Assembly: GCF_039524395.1 (NCBI RefSeq)
Contig: NZ_BAAAGO010000018.1
From: Micropruina glycogenica
GTDB lineage: Bacteria; Actinomycetota; Actinomycetes; Propionibacteriales; Propionibacteriaceae
DNA length: 64,000 nucleotides
Reading direction: 5' to 3' (one strand)
Shown: positions 36,970 to 45,187 of the stretch, in pieces
How the letters are laid out: each line of letters starts with the position of its first letter
Numbering within the stretch: position 1 is the stretch's first letter
Notes under the pieces: model-generated
The model's input: the letters and a program-made list of their open reading frames with translations, nothing else
What the model was told of the DNA's origin: nothing
Database searches by the model: none
Translations under genes and position numbers: made by a program

Positions 36970-38427
36970 TCAACCCAGCGGAATCGACACTCTGGCCACC
37001 GTGCCCACCGCCTTGTCGCCTGATCTGAGGCTGAACTCGCCGCCCAGGTCGTCCACCAGGGTGGTGACGATCGACAGGCCCAGGCTGTTGGACGATCCGA
37101 TCTCGAAATCGGGCGGCAGCGGCTCGCCGTCGTTGGTCACCTCGACCACGAGCCGTCCGTCGGTCTGCTGGGGACGCACCCACACCACGCCACGCTGCTG
37201 GCCCAGCCCGTGCTCGATCGCGTTCTGGCACAGCTCGGTGAGCACCAGCGACAGGCTGGTCGCGACGTCGGCGGGCACGTAGCCGAACGTGCCTTCGCGT
37301 TTGAGCTGCACCGGCTCGCCGGTGGCCGCCACGTCGACCACCATCCGCAGCAGCCGGTCTGCCACGTCGTCGAACTTCACCGCAGTGTCGAAGGCCTGCG
37401 ACAAGATCTCATGCACCACCGCGATGGCGCCCACCCGCTTCATCGCGTCGCTTAGTGCGCCCTTGGCCTCGGGCAGCGAGATGCGCCGCGCCTGCAGCCG
37501 CAGCAGCGCTGCCACGGTCTGCAGGTTGTTCTTGACCCGGTGGTGAATCTCACGAATGGTGGCGTCCTTGGTGACGAGTTGCCGCTCACGGCTGCGCAAC
37601 TCGGTGGTGTCGCGGCAGAGCACCAGCTGGCCGACGGGTCCGGAGTCGTCCGCGAGCTTGATGATGCGCAGCCGCAACTGCACGTCGGCGGTCTCGACCT
37701 CGACCTCTTGCTGGCCCTGGCCCCGCAGCACGTTGGGAAGCGACATCTCGACCGGCGCCCGGTCGCGCAACAGCGCCATGGTGACGTGGGCTAGGTTCTC
37801 GCCCTCGAGATCGGCGGTGAGGCCGAGCCGGCGGTAGGCACTGAGGGCGTTCGGGCTGGCGTAGGCCACGATGCCGTCGGCCTTGACGCGAATCATGCCG
37901 TCACCGACCCGCGGCGACACCCACGGCACCGACTTGTCGGTGTCGGTCGGGTACTCGCACCGGTGCACCATGCCCGAGAGCACGTCGGCCGCCTCGAGAT
38001 AGGCGTCTTCGAGGGCACCGGGCGCGCGCACCCCCATTCGATTGGTGTGTGCCTCGACGATGCCGATCACCCGGCCGTCACGCACCACGGGAATGGTGTG
38101 CACGTCAACCGGAATGCCGGCGCTGAGCTGGTTGCCGCTGGTCTTCACGATCTCGTGCGAGAGGTAGGCCTCGGTCACCTGATGCTCGGGGTCGTAGTGC
38201 ACGTCTTCGCCCACCACGTCGTCCTCGAGGGCGGTGGGGCCCGTGGTCGGACGCACCTGCGCACAGGCCCAGAACACGTTGTCGTCGACGTCGGGAACCC
38301 ACAGGATCAGGTCAGAGAACGCCAGGTCGGCCAGCAGGTGCCATTCGGCCACCAGGTGTTCGAGCCACATCACGTCACTGGCTTTGAGTGACGTGTGCGC
38401 GTCGATCACCTCGGCCATCGTCAGCAT
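36970..38427 (-). CDS. pdtaS: PdtaS-type sensor histidine kinase
   Basis: A soluble histidine kinase that in mycobacteria phosphorylates the ANTAR regulator PdtaR. The 485 residues have an N-terminal GAF-like domain (about 1-160), a PAS-like domain (about 165-290), a HisKA_2 dimerisation domain with phospho-acceptor His in EIHHRVKNNLQTV, and a HATPase domain with N-box LTELCQNAIEHGL. There are no membrane helices. The ATG at 38427 has TAGGGT ending exactly 7 nt upstream, which fixes this start over the ATG at 38418. No pdtaR gene is in this window. Confidence 0.93.
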   Translation of the reverse strand: MLTMAEVIDAHTSLKASDVMWLEHLVAEWHLLADLAFSDLILWVPDVDDNVFWACAQVRPTTGPTALEDDVVGEDVHYDPEHQVTEAYLSHEIVKTSGNQLSAGIPVDVHTIPVVRDGRVIGIVEAHTNRMGVRAPGALEDAYLEAADVLSGMVHRCEYPTDTDKSVPWVSPRVGDGMIRVKADGIVAYASPNALSAYRRLGLTADLEGENLAHVTMALLRDRAPVEMSLPNVLRGQGQQEVEVETADVQLRLRIIKLADDSGPVGQLVLCRDTTELRSRERQLVTKDATIREIHHRVKNNLQTVAALLRLQARRISLPEAKGALSDAMKRVGAIAVVHEILSQAFDTAVKFDDVADRLLRMVVDVAATGEPVQLKREGTFGYVPADVATSLSLVLTELCQNAIEHGLGQQRGVVWVRPQQTDGRLVVEVTNDGEPLPPDFEIGSSNSLGLSIVTTLVDDLGGEFSLRSGDKAVGTVARVSIPLG

Positions 38428-38434
38428 GCGTGTC

Positions 38435-38440
38435 ACCCTA
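38435..38440 (-). promoter_or_regulatory. Leaderless -10 element (TAGGGT) of pdtaS
   Basis: On the minus strand TAGGGT ends 7 nt before the ATG at 38427. Confidence 0.6.
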
Positions 38441-38498
38441 TGGCAGAATGGATGACCGCGCCGACGGCGCCCCACGAGCAGCAACGAAGGAGACCGGC

Positions 38499-38573
38499 AT
38501 GGGCAAGGGTGGACGCAAGCGTCGTTCCCGCAAGAAGAACAAGGCGAATCACGGCAAGCGTCCCAACGCCTGA
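38499..38573 (+). CDS. Ribosomal protein bL37
   Basis: A 24-residue, very basic protein (starts MGKGGRKRR, ends NHGKRPNA). It matches the small actinobacterial large-subunit protein bL37 found in mycobacterial ribosome structures. GAAGGAGA lies 6 nt upstream of the ATG, and a strong terminator follows 10 nt after the stop. It lies between pdtaS and rshA, its usual place. It is easily missed because of its length. Confidence 0.9.
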   Translation: MGKGGRKRRSRKKNKANHGKRPNA

Positions 38574-38583
38574 CCGAACAACC

Positions 38584-38619
38584 GATCAGCCCCGGCACCA
38601 GATGGTGCCGGGGCTGATC
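38584..38619. terminator. Strong hairpin terminator between bL37 and rshA
   Basis: GATCAGCCCCGGCACCA (38584-38600) pairs with TGGTGCCGGGGCTGATC (38603-38619), a 17-bp perfect inverted repeat followed by CTTTG. It serves bL37 and perhaps the convergent sigH-rshA transcript. Confidence 0.8.
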
Positions 38620-38641
38620 CTTTGTGGTGCCGTCGTGCCGC

Positions 38642-38902
38642 TCAGCCGGCGGGAGTCTGGCGCACCACCACGGTCATCGTGGTGACCTGGGTGACCCGCA
38701 CCCGCAGCGCGTCCGGGGCCTTCGAGGCCGTGCAGCAGCGCCGCACCAGGGTTCTGATGTGCTCTTCGACGCCGTAGGCGTCCAAGCAGGGCTCGCAGGC
38801 GTCGAGGTGGGCGCGAATGGCGTCGGCGTCGGCGTCGTCCAGCTCGTGGTCGAGAAACTGGTACAGGCGCTCGAGAGCGATGGCGCACTCAGGACTCGTC
38901 AT
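38642..38902 (-). CDS. rshA: Redox-sensing anti-sigma factor RshA/RsrA
   Basis: Zinc-containing anti-sigma factor that holds SigH inactive under reducing conditions and releases it when its thiols oxidise. The 86 residues carry the ZAS motif HxxxCxxC (His32, Cys36, Cys39) and an additional N-terminal Cys6; RCC follows in the C-terminal half. The ATG at 38902 overlaps the sigH 3' end by 14 nt, so the pair is translationally coupled. Confidence 0.92.
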   Translation of the reverse strand: MTSPECAIALERLYQFLDHELDDADADAIRAHLDACEPCLDAYGVEEHIRTLVRRCCTASKAPDALRVRVTQVTTMTVVVRQTPAG

Positions 38903-39551
38903 CGTCACCACCCCGACGGTTCAGGCCGTTCTCACGCGCGAAGTCAGACAGGGCGGTGCGCAGTTGGTTGCGACCCCGGTTCAGCCGCGACATCACGGTG
39001 CCGATCGGGGTGCCCATGATCTCGGCGATCTCTTTGTACGAGAAGCCTTCGACGTCGGCCAGGTAGACGGCGAGCCTGAAGTCCGGCGAAAGGTCGTTCA
39101 TGGCCTGGGTGACCGCTGAGTCGGGCATGCGGTCGAGGGCGTCCATTTCGGCGCTGCGCAGGCCGTCGGAGGTGTGCGCCTCGGCCCGGGCCAACTGCCA
39201 GTCTTCGATCTGGTCGCCGCCCGAGGTCTGCGGCTGGCGCTGCTTCTTTCGGTAGGTGTTGATGAAGCTGTTGGTCAGAATGCGGTACAGCCAGGCCTTC
39301 AGGTTGGTGCCGGGCGTGAACTGGTGAAACGACGCGAACGCCTTGACGTAGGTGTCTTGCACCAGGTCTTCGGCGTCGGAAGGGTTGCGGGTCATGCGCA
39401 ACGCGGCGCCGTAGAGCTGATCGAGGTAGACCAGGGCATCGCGCTCGAAGCGCAGGGCACGCTCGGCGTCGGTCTCGGTGGTGGCATCGACCGCGGCACC
39501 GTCACTCTGCTCGGCAGCGGTGAGGGCCTCGTCGGCGGCAGGAATGGTCAT
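38889..39551 (-). CDS. sigH: ECF sigma factor SigH/SigR
   Basis: Group IV sigma factor for oxidative and heat stress. The 220 residues have region 2 (LDQLYGAALRMTRNPSDAEDLVQDTYVKAF, LKAWLYRILTNSFINTYRKKQRQP) and region 4 (DFRLAVYLADVEGFSYKEIAEIMGTPIGTVMSRLNRGR), almost identical in pattern to SigH. The ATG at 39551 is chosen because the matching N-terminal length and the promoter at 39639-39665 fit it. An in-frame ATG at 39668 would add 39 Ala/Pro-rich residues. It is followed by its antagonist rshA. Confidence 0.93.
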   Translation of the reverse strand: MTIPAADEALTAAEQSDGAAVDATTETDAERALRFERDALVYLDQLYGAALRMTRNPSDAEDLVQDTYVKAFASFHQFTPGTNLKAWLYRILTNSFINTYRKKQRQPQTSGGDQIEDWQLARAEAHTSDGLRSAEMDALDRMPDSAVTQAMNDLSPDFRLAVYLADVEGFSYKEIAEIMGTPIGTVMSRLNRGRNQLRTALSDFARENGLNRRGGDDDES

Positions 39552-39638
39552 CACGTACGAGCCTAGCCGGTCGGCGAGCGCAGGCGCCGGAGCAGGGGTG
39601 GCCGGTGCGCTGGCGAACGTGCTGATCACAGTCGGTGC

Positions 39639-39665
39639 AACGGGACGCGCGGGCGCGGTATTCCC
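39639..39665 (-). promoter_or_regulatory. SigH/SigR-type promoter of sigH
   Basis: On the minus strand GGGAAT (39665-39660), 18 nt, then GTT (39641-39639) match exactly the SigR/SigH consensus GGGAAT-N18-GTT. Transcription would start near 39630, about 80 nt before the sigH ATG. This points to positive autoregulation, as in Streptomyces and mycobacteria. Confidence 0.75.
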
Positions 39666-39729
39666 CATGGTGCGTGAGATGACGCTGCCGTCGACCAACC
39701 CACCGCACGGGGGGGGTGAACCAGATCCC

Positions 39730-39812
39730 CTGAGACAGAAGTAGAACCGTCCCCTGAGACAGAAGTAGAACCGTCCCCTGTCCGGCTCCGAGAAAGAAGT
39801 AGAACTGGGGCC
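39730..39812. repeat. Tandem GAACCGTCCCC repeats between sigH and the SRAP gene
   Basis: Two exact 24-nt direct copies (CTGAGACAGAAGTAG then AACCGTCCC) lie at 39730-39753 and 39754-39777, and a decayed third copy at about 39788-39812. GACA and TGTC flank the second core. Confidence 0.8.
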
Positions 39813-39820
39813 CTTCTGGC

Positions 39821-40540
39821 TCAGGACTCGTGCAGCGGTTCGATCAACTCGGGGCCGTCGTTGCCGACGGTGCTGACCAGGCGTGACACCGCGTATGCCT
39901 CCAACGCGGCCCCCGGGGGCTGCAACAGGTCGCAGGCTCCGTCGGTCAGCGTCGGGTCGAGCCAGGCGTCCCAGCGGTCGGGGGGCACGGTCATCGGCAT
40001 GCGGTCGTGTATGTGGCCCACCGCGTCGGCCGCGCGGGTGGTGATGATCGTGCAGGTGGCCAGCCACTCCCCCGCCGGGCTCTTCCAGAACTCGTACAGT
40101 CCGGCCATCGCGAGCAACGAGCCGTCGCTGGGGTGAATGAAGAACGGCTGCTTGGGCGGACGACGGCTGGCCGGCAGGTCGGCGTCAGCGGCCGGCGCGT
40201 ACCACTCGTAGTAGCCGTCGGCGGGCAACAGACAGCGCCGGGCTGCCAGCGCCCTGCGAAACGCCGGTTTCTCGGCCACCGTCTCGAACCGGGCGTTGAT
40301 CAGGCGCGCCGCACCCTTGGCGTCCTTCGACCACGACGGCACCAGGCCCCAACGCAGCGGCACCAGTTTGCGGGTGACCTCGTCGGGGGCGTCCTTGCGC
40401 ACCCGCTCGACCACCGCAACCACGGGGTCGGTCGGGGCGATGTTGTAGCGCGCGGGCGGCAGTGGGCCGTCCACCTCGTCGATGACGAAGATCTCGTCGA
40501 GCAGTTCGGCATCGGCCGAGGCCGCGTAGCGTCCGCACAT
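39821..40540 (-). CDS. SOS response-associated peptidase (SRAP/YedK/HMCES family)
   Basis: Forms a thiazolidine crosslink with abasic sites in single-stranded DNA to protect them. The 239 residues begin MCGRYA, so Cys2 becomes the catalytic N-terminus after Met removal. The conserved ARYNIAPT (Asn), LLPADGYYEWY (Glu) and GHIHDRMP (His) complete the active site. The ATG at 40540 has TAATCT ending 7 nt upstream. Rv3226c sits in the same place near sigH and aroA. Confidence 0.95.
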   Translation of the reverse strand: MCGRYAASADAELLDEIFVIDEVDGPLPPARYNIAPTDPVVAVVERVRKDAPDEVTRKLVPLRWGLVPSWSKDAKGAARLINARFETVAEKPAFRRALAARRCLLPADGYYEWYAPAADADLPASRRPPKQPFFIHPSDGSLLAMAGLYEFWKSPAGEWLATCTIITTRAADAVGHIHDRMPMTVPPDRWDAWLDPTLTDGACDLLQPPGAALEAYAVSRLVSTVGNDGPELIEPLHES

Positions 40541-40547
40541 AGGGGTG

Positions 40548-40553
40548 AGATTA
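40548..40553 (-). promoter_or_regulatory. Leaderless -10 element (TAATCT) of the SRAP gene
   Basis: On the minus strand TAATCT ends 7 nt before the ATG at 40540. Confidence 0.55.
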
Positions 40554-40601
40554 GCCCGCAGCCGCTTGGACAAACGCCCCCCAGGCGCTAGACATAGACC
40601 C

Positions 40602-41207
40602 ATGAGTCTGCTGCGTTTCGCCGCCCGCACCATGCTGGCCAGCTTCTTCGTCGTGAACGGGGTCAAAGCCCTGCGCAACCCCGAATCTCTGGTGCCGGCC
40701 ACTGAGCCGATCGCCAAGACGTTTCTGCCGCTGGCCGAGAAGACGTTGCCGCCGCAGGCCGCCGCCTACCTGCCCGAAGACGCCAAGGGCCTGGTCAAGC
40801 TGACCGGCCTGGCGCAGATCGCCGGCGGCCTCAGCCTCGCCACCGGCCTCGGACGCCGCGTGGGTGCGCTCGTGCTGGCGGTGTCGATGGTGCCCACCCT
40901 GGTCGACAGCGCTCCGGTCGGCCCGTCGGGTGACGGCGAACGCACCGGCGATTTCGTGCGTGACCTCGCCCTCACCGGCGGCGTGCTGCTGGCCGCGGGC
41001 GACACCGAGGGCCAGCCCACGCTCGCCTACAAGGCCAAGACCCGCGCCGAGATGCTGGGTCGCGAGGCCGAGCACACCAAGGCTGCGGTGGCTCGCGAGG
41101 CCGAGCGCACCAAGAAGTCGTTGCAGCGCGAAGGCCGCAGGGCCGCCCGCAAGGCCAAGAAGGTCGCGTCGAAGGCCACCAAGACGATTGAAGGTGCGCT
41201 GAAGTGA
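40602..41207 (+). CDS. DoxX family membrane protein with a basic helical tail
   Basis: 201 residues. Residues 1-125 form a DoxX-like four-helix membrane domain (LLRFAARTMLASFFVVNGVKAL, LTGLAQIAGGLSLATGLG). Residues 135-201 are an unusual Lys/Arg/Glu/Ala-rich helix (EAEHTKAAVAREAERTKKSL) expected to be cytoplasmic. DoxX proteins are linked to membrane redox reactions; no substrate can be given. A TAGACA hexamer lies 7 nt before the ATG. The stop overlaps the aroA start (GTGA), so it is in the aroA-rsgA operon. Confidence 0.85.
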   Translation: MSLLRFAARTMLASFFVVNGVKALRNPESLVPATEPIAKTFLPLAEKTLPPQAAAYLPEDAKGLVKLTGLAQIAGGLSLATGLGRRVGALVLAVSMVPTLVDSAPVGPSGDGERTGDFVRDLALTGGVLLAAGDTEGQPTLAYKAKTRAEMLGREAEHTKAAVAREAERTKKSLQREGRRAARKAKKVASKATKTIEGALK

Positions 41208-42466
41208 GTCCGGCGGCGGCTCCTGCTTCGGCCGGGCCGCTGTCGGCGTCTATCGTGGTGCCCGGTTCGAAGTCGGCCACCGCACGTGGGTACGTGCTGG
41301 CGGCCCTCGCCGCAGGCCCCAGCACCCTGACCGGGGTGTTGGAAGCCCGCGACACCCGCTTGATGCGGGCCGCCCTGCAAGGGTTCGGCGTGCGTTTCAC
41401 CGACCTCTCGGACGGCGTCGTCCGGGTCACCCCGCCCGAGCGGTTCACCCCCCACGACGTGCACGTGGGGCTGGCCGGCACCATCATGCGGTTCGTTCCG
41501 CCCCTCGCCGCGCTCGCCCATGGGGCCAGCCGCTTCCACGGCGATGTCGAGGCGCACGATCGTCCGGTCGCACCACTGCTGCTCGGCCTGCAGCGGGCTG
41601 GGGTGAGCATCGACCACCCGGAGTCGCTGCCTTTCACCGTGCAGGGGGCCGGACGGGTACCCGGCGGCGCGGTGACCGTGGACGCCTCGGGGTCGAGCCA
41701 GTTCGTGTCGGGACTGCTACTGGCCGGTGCCCGGTTCGAACGGGGTCTCGATCTGCGGCACCGTGGCGGTGCGCTGCCGTCGCGACCACACATCGGTCTG
41801 ACCGTCGCGATGCTGCGCGACCGGGGCGTCGCGGTTGTCGAACCCGAGCCCGACCACTGGGTGGTGGCTCCGGGCGCGATCGCGGCCCGGGACGAGACGA
41901 TCGAGCCCGACCTGATCAACGCCGCCACGTTTCTGGCCGCACCGCTGCTCGTCGGCGGCAGCGTGACCACCGCCTGGCCCGACCACACCGTGCAGGCCGC
42001 CGACGCCATTCTCGACGTGCTGGCGGCGTTGGGTGCCGAGGTGGTGCGCCGTCCAGGAGAGGTGACGGTGAGCGGCGACGGCCGGGTGCGGGGCGTCGAC
42101 CTCGACCTGAGCCTCACCAGCGAACTCACCTGCGTGGCGGCGGCCCTGCTCGCGGTGGCCGACGCTCCGGGCACGATCAGCGGCGTGGCGCACGTGCGCG
42201 GGCACGAGACCGACCGGCTGGCCGCCCTCGAAACCGAGTTGAACGCGCTGGGTGGCCGGGTGCAGCAGACCGCGGACGGCCTGCGCGTCACGCCCGCGCC
42301 CTTGCACGGCGGCGTCTTTCACACCTACGCCGATCACCGCATGGCGCACGCCGGCAGCCTGCTTGCACTGGCCGTGTCTGGTGTCGAACTGGACGATCTG
42401 ACCTGCACCACCAAGACGCTGCCCGACTTCGCGGGCCTGTGGCAGCACCTGCTGGGCCAGCGGTGA
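41204..42466 (+). CDS. aroA: 3-phosphoshikimate 1-carboxyvinyltransferase (EPSP synthase)
   Basis: Sixth step of the shikimate pathway, joining PEP and shikimate-3-phosphate. The 420 residues have the N-terminal VPGSKSATARGYVLAAL (catalytic Lys and substrate Ser), LAGTIMRFVPP, the active-site Asp/Glu in PDLINAATF and the C-terminal TYADHRMAH. It groups with actinobacterial AroA. The GTG overlaps the DoxX stop by 4 nt. The rsgA GTG overlaps its own stop. Confidence 0.95.
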   Translation: MSPAAAPASAGPLSASIVVPGSKSATARGYVLAALAAGPSTLTGVLEARDTRLMRAALQGFGVRFTDLSDGVVRVTPPERFTPHDVHVGLAGTIMRFVPPLAALAHGASRFHGDVEAHDRPVAPLLLGLQRAGVSIDHPESLPFTVQGAGRVPGGAVTVDASGSSQFVSGLLLAGARFERGLDLRHRGGALPSRPHIGLTVAMLRDRGVAVVEPEPDHWVVAPGAIAARDETIEPDLINAATFLAAPLLVGGSVTTAWPDHTVQAADAILDVLAALGAEVVRRPGEVTVSGDGRVRGVDLDLSLTSELTCVAAALLAVADAPGTISGVAHVRGHETDRLAALETELNALGGRVQQTADGLRVTPAPLHGGVFHTYADHRMAHAGSLLALAVSGVELDDLTCTTKTLPDFAGLWQHLLGQR

Positions 42467-43470
42467 GCCGGCGGTTGCGGGGGGGCGTCACCGACGACGA
42501 CCACGAAGGCTTCGGACGCCCCGGTCGCGGCTCGCGGCCCCGCACCAAAGACCGTCCGGACTACTCCGACGCCGCTGAGGCGATCGTGGTGACCATCGAC
42601 CGGGGACGGTATCGCTGCCTGCATGAGGGCGTGCCGCTCACCGCCACCAAGGCGCGGGCACTCGGGCGCAAGGGCGTGATCGTGGGAGACCGGGTGCGGG
42701 TGGTCGGCGACCTGAGCGGTGACGAGGGCACGCTGGCGCGGGTGGTCGAGGTGCTGCCGCGCACCACCGTGCTGCGCCGCACCGCCGACGACACCGATCC
42801 GTTCGAGCGGCCGATCGTGGCCAACGCCGATCAGCTCGTGATCGTCACCGCGCTGGCCGACCCACCGCCGCGCATGGGCATGATCGACCGCATTCTGGTG
42901 GCCGCCTACGACGCAGGCCTCGACCCGGTGTTGTGCCTGACCAAAGAGGATCTCGCTCCGGCCGACGAACTGATCGCCGCCTATGCTCCGCTCGAGATTC
43001 CGATCGTGGCGGTGCAGCCGGGGGCAGATCTCGAAGCAGTGCGGGGGTTGTTGCGCGGCCGCACCAGTGTGCTGGTCGGCCACTCGGGTGTCGGCAAGTC
43101 CACACTGGTCAACGCGCTGATTCCCGGCGTCGACAGAGCGACCGGCGAAGTCAACGAAGTCACCGGACGGGGGCGACACACGTCCACCTCGGCTGTGGCG
43201 CTGGAGCTGCCCGACGATGCGGGTTGGGTGATCGACACCCCGGGCGTCCGCTCGTTCGGGCTGAGCCACGTCACCCCGGCCTCGATCGTGGCGGCCTTTC
43301 CCGACCTGGAGGCGCTGACCGCTGATTGCCCGCGCGGGTGCACGCACGCGACGGGAGCGCCGGAGTGCGCCCTGGACGTCGCGGTGGCCGACGGCAGACT
43401 GGCCCCTGAGCGGCTGGAGTCGTTTCGCCGCATGGAGGGCGCCTGGCTCGACCGGCCGTCCGGTGGCTGA
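42463..43470 (+). CDS. rsgA: Ribosome small subunit-dependent GTPase RsgA
   Basis: Circularly permuted GTPase that checks 30S maturation. The 335 residues contain an N-terminal OB fold, the permuted G motifs (TKEDL as G4, then GHSGVGKST as G1, then DTPGVRSF as G3) and a C-terminal zinc finger with CPRGCTH and a following Cys. The GTG at 42463 overlaps the aroA stop (GTGA). The aroA-rsgA pair is conserved in actinobacteria. Confidence 0.95.
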   Translation: MSRRLRGGVTDDDHEGFGRPGRGSRPRTKDRPDYSDAAEAIVVTIDRGRYRCLHEGVPLTATKARALGRKGVIVGDRVRVVGDLSGDEGTLARVVEVLPRTTVLRRTADDTDPFERPIVANADQLVIVTALADPPPRMGMIDRILVAAYDAGLDPVLCLTKEDLAPADELIAAYAPLEIPIVAVQPGADLEAVRGLLRGRTSVLVGHSGVGKSTLVNALIPGVDRATGEVNEVTGRGRHTSTSAVALELPDDAGWVIDTPGVRSFGLSHVTPASIVAAFPDLEALTADCPRGCTHATGAPECALDVAVADGRLAPERLESFRRMEGAWLDRPSGG

Positions 43471-43496
43471 TGCCCGGTTGGTGCGCCGGTTGCGGA

Positions 43497-43502
43497 TAGG
43501 TT
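43497..43502 (+). promoter_or_regulatory. Leaderless -10 element (TAGGTT) of hisN
   Basis: TAGGTT ends 7 nt before the ATG at 43510, so hisN probably has its own leaderless promoter although it follows rsgA in the same direction. Confidence 0.55.
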
Positions 43503-43509
43503 GAGCAGC

Positions 43510-44298
43510 ATGCCCGATCAGAACTATCTGGACGATCTTCGGCTGGCGCACATGATGGCCGACAACGCCGACTCGCTGACCATGAGCCGGTTCAAGGCAC
43601 TCGACCTGCAGGTCACGGCCAAGCCCGATCTGACTCCGGTGAGCGACGCCGACGTGGCGGTCGAAGACGCGATCAGGCGCACCCTCAAGACGGCGCGGCC
43701 CCGCGATGCGGTGCACGGCGAGGAGCGTGAAGACACCGGCTGGGGCCCCAGGCGCTGGGTGATCGACCCGATCGACGGCACCAAGAACTACGTGCGCGGG
43801 GTGCCCGTGTGGGCCACGCTGATCGCGCTGATGGTCGAGGGTGAGGTGGTGGTCGGCGTGGTCTCGGCGCCCGCGTTGGGCCGTCGCTGGTGGGCCAGCG
43901 CCGGGGGCGGAGCGTTCACCGGCAAGACGCTGCTGCAGGGCACGCCGTGCCGGGTGTCGGGCGTGTCGGACGTGGCGGACGCCTCGCTGTCGTACAGCTC
44001 AGTGCACGGCTGGGTCGACAGCGGGCGCGGGCAGCAGTTCGTCGACCTGATGCGTGCGTGCTGGCGCACCCGGGCCTATGGCGACTTCTGGAGCTACATG
44101 CTGCTCGCCGAGGGGGCGGTCGACATCGCGTCCGAACCCGAGTTGGCGCTGCACGACATGGCCGCCCTCGACGTGATCGTGCGCGAGGCCGGCGGGCGCT
44201 TCACCAACCTGGACGGCGCGGACGGGGTTGCCGGGCCCGGTGCCGTCGCCACGAACGGGGTGCTGCACGACGCGGTGGTCGAGCAACTGGCCGAGTGA
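43510..44298 (+). CDS. hisN: Histidinol-phosphatase, inositol monophosphatase-like
   Basis: Dephosphorylates L-histidinol phosphate in histidine synthesis; family members also act on inositol phosphate. The 262 residues have the metal-binding motifs GEEREDTG and DPIDGTKNYVRG (with V/W following, a HisN-type variant) and the late HDMAALDVIVREAGG. The ATG at 43510 is supported by TAGGTT 7 nt upstream; a TTG three codons earlier is open but unlikely. Confidence 0.92.
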   Translation: MPDQNYLDDLRLAHMMADNADSLTMSRFKALDLQVTAKPDLTPVSDADVAVEDAIRRTLKTARPRDAVHGEEREDTGWGPRRWVIDPIDGTKNYVRGVPVWATLIALMVEGEVVVGVVSAPALGRRWWASAGGGAFTGKTLLQGTPCRVSGVSDVADASLSYSSVHGWVDSGRGQQFVDLMRACWRTRAYGDFWSYMLLAEGAVDIASEPELALHDMAALDVIVREAGGRFTNLDGADGVAGPGAVATNGVLHDAVVEQLAE

Positions 44299-44341
44299 AC
44301 GGTGAGCCGTGTGACGTCCGTAGGGCTCGTGGGTGCGTGGT

Positions 44342-44368
44342 GAGATTCCGGCGTTCGCCGGAATGACG
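44342..44368. repeat. REP-like palindrome, variant with ATTCCGGCG arms
   Basis: GAGATTCCGGCG-tt-CGCCGGAATGACG. The two changes compared with the ATCCCGGCG form are on opposite arms and restore pairing. It lies between the convergent hisN and transporter ATPase genes. Confidence 0.8.
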
Positions 44369-44383
44369 AAGGGCGGCAGGAGC

Positions 44384-45187
44384 TTAAGAACCGTCGCCAA
44401 CGTCCGCGACCCTGATTCGCGGGATCGCGGCCAGCAATGACGTGGTGTAGTCGGCCCGCGGGTGGTTGAACACCTGCTCGGTGCTGCCCTGCTCTTCGAT
44501 ACGGCCGGCCCGCATCACCACCACCGAGTCGCACAGGTGCCGCACCACAGCCAGATCGTGGCTGACGAAGATCAGGGTGAGGCCACGGGCTTCGACGAGG
44601 TCGGCCAGCAGGTTCAGCACCTGGGCCCGTACGCTCACGTCGAGGGCCGAGACCGGTTCGTCGGCGATCAACACCTCGGGGTCGGGGGCCAGCGCTCGGG
44701 CGATCGCGATGCGTTGTCGCTGGCCGCCGGAGAACTCGTGCGGGTAGCGGCCCGCCGCGTCGGGCGGCAGGTCGACCGCATCGAGCACCTCGCGCAGCCG
44801 CTGCCCCCGGTCGACGTCGTCGAGCGATCTGCGCACCCGGCGTGAACGCAACGGCTCGGTGACGATCGAACCCACCGTCATGCGCGGGTTGAGCGACGAG
44901 CGTGGATCTTGAAAGACGAGCTGCACCGACGCCCGCAGAAAGCCCAGGTCACGCTCGTGCAGCCCGGCGATCTCACGGCCCTCGAACCGCACGCTGCCCG
45001 AGCTCGGACGATCCAGGGCCGCCATCAACCTGATCAGCGTCGACTTGCCCGAACCCGACTCGCCCACGATGCCGAGCCGTTGCCCGCGTTCGACCTGCAG
45101 GCTCACCCCGTCGAGGGCTCGCACGTGCCCACCCCGACCGAACGTGCGCAACAGGTCGGTCACCTCATACACCGCGTCGCCGCTCAT
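44384..45187 (-). CDS. Peptide/nickel-type ABC transporter ATP-binding protein (second ATPase, DppF/OppF type)
   Basis: One of two ATPases powering the importer encoded upstream, 267 residues. Walker A GESGSGKST (about 37-45), Q-loop VFQDPRSSLNPRM, signature EFSGGQRQR and Walker B VLIADEP with the H-switch VSHDL are intact. The ATG at 45187 overlaps the previous stop by 4 nt. The last codons and stop carry a degenerate copy of the GAACCGTCCCC repeat (antisense GAACCGTCGCC, 44388-44398), so the C-terminus may have been altered by the repeat. Confidence 0.93.
   Translation of the reverse strand: MSGDAVYEVTDLLRTFGRGGHVRALDGVSLQVERGQRLGIVGESGSGKSTLIRLMAALDRPSSGSVRFEGREIAGLHERDLGFLRASVQLVFQDPRSSLNPRMTVGSIVTEPLRSRRVRRSLDDVDRGQRLREVLDAVDLPPDAAGRYPHEFSGGQRQRIAIARALAPDPEVLIADEPVSALDVSVRAQVLNLLADLVEARGLTLIFVSHDLAVVRHLCDSVVVMRAGRIEEQGSTEQVFNHPRADYTTSLLAAIPRIRVADVGDGS

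Noticed and set aside
39552..39668. N-terminally extended SigH starting at 39668.
   Set aside because: The ATG overlaps the SigR-type promoter and the extension is low-complexity Ala/Pro; the 39551 start fits family length.
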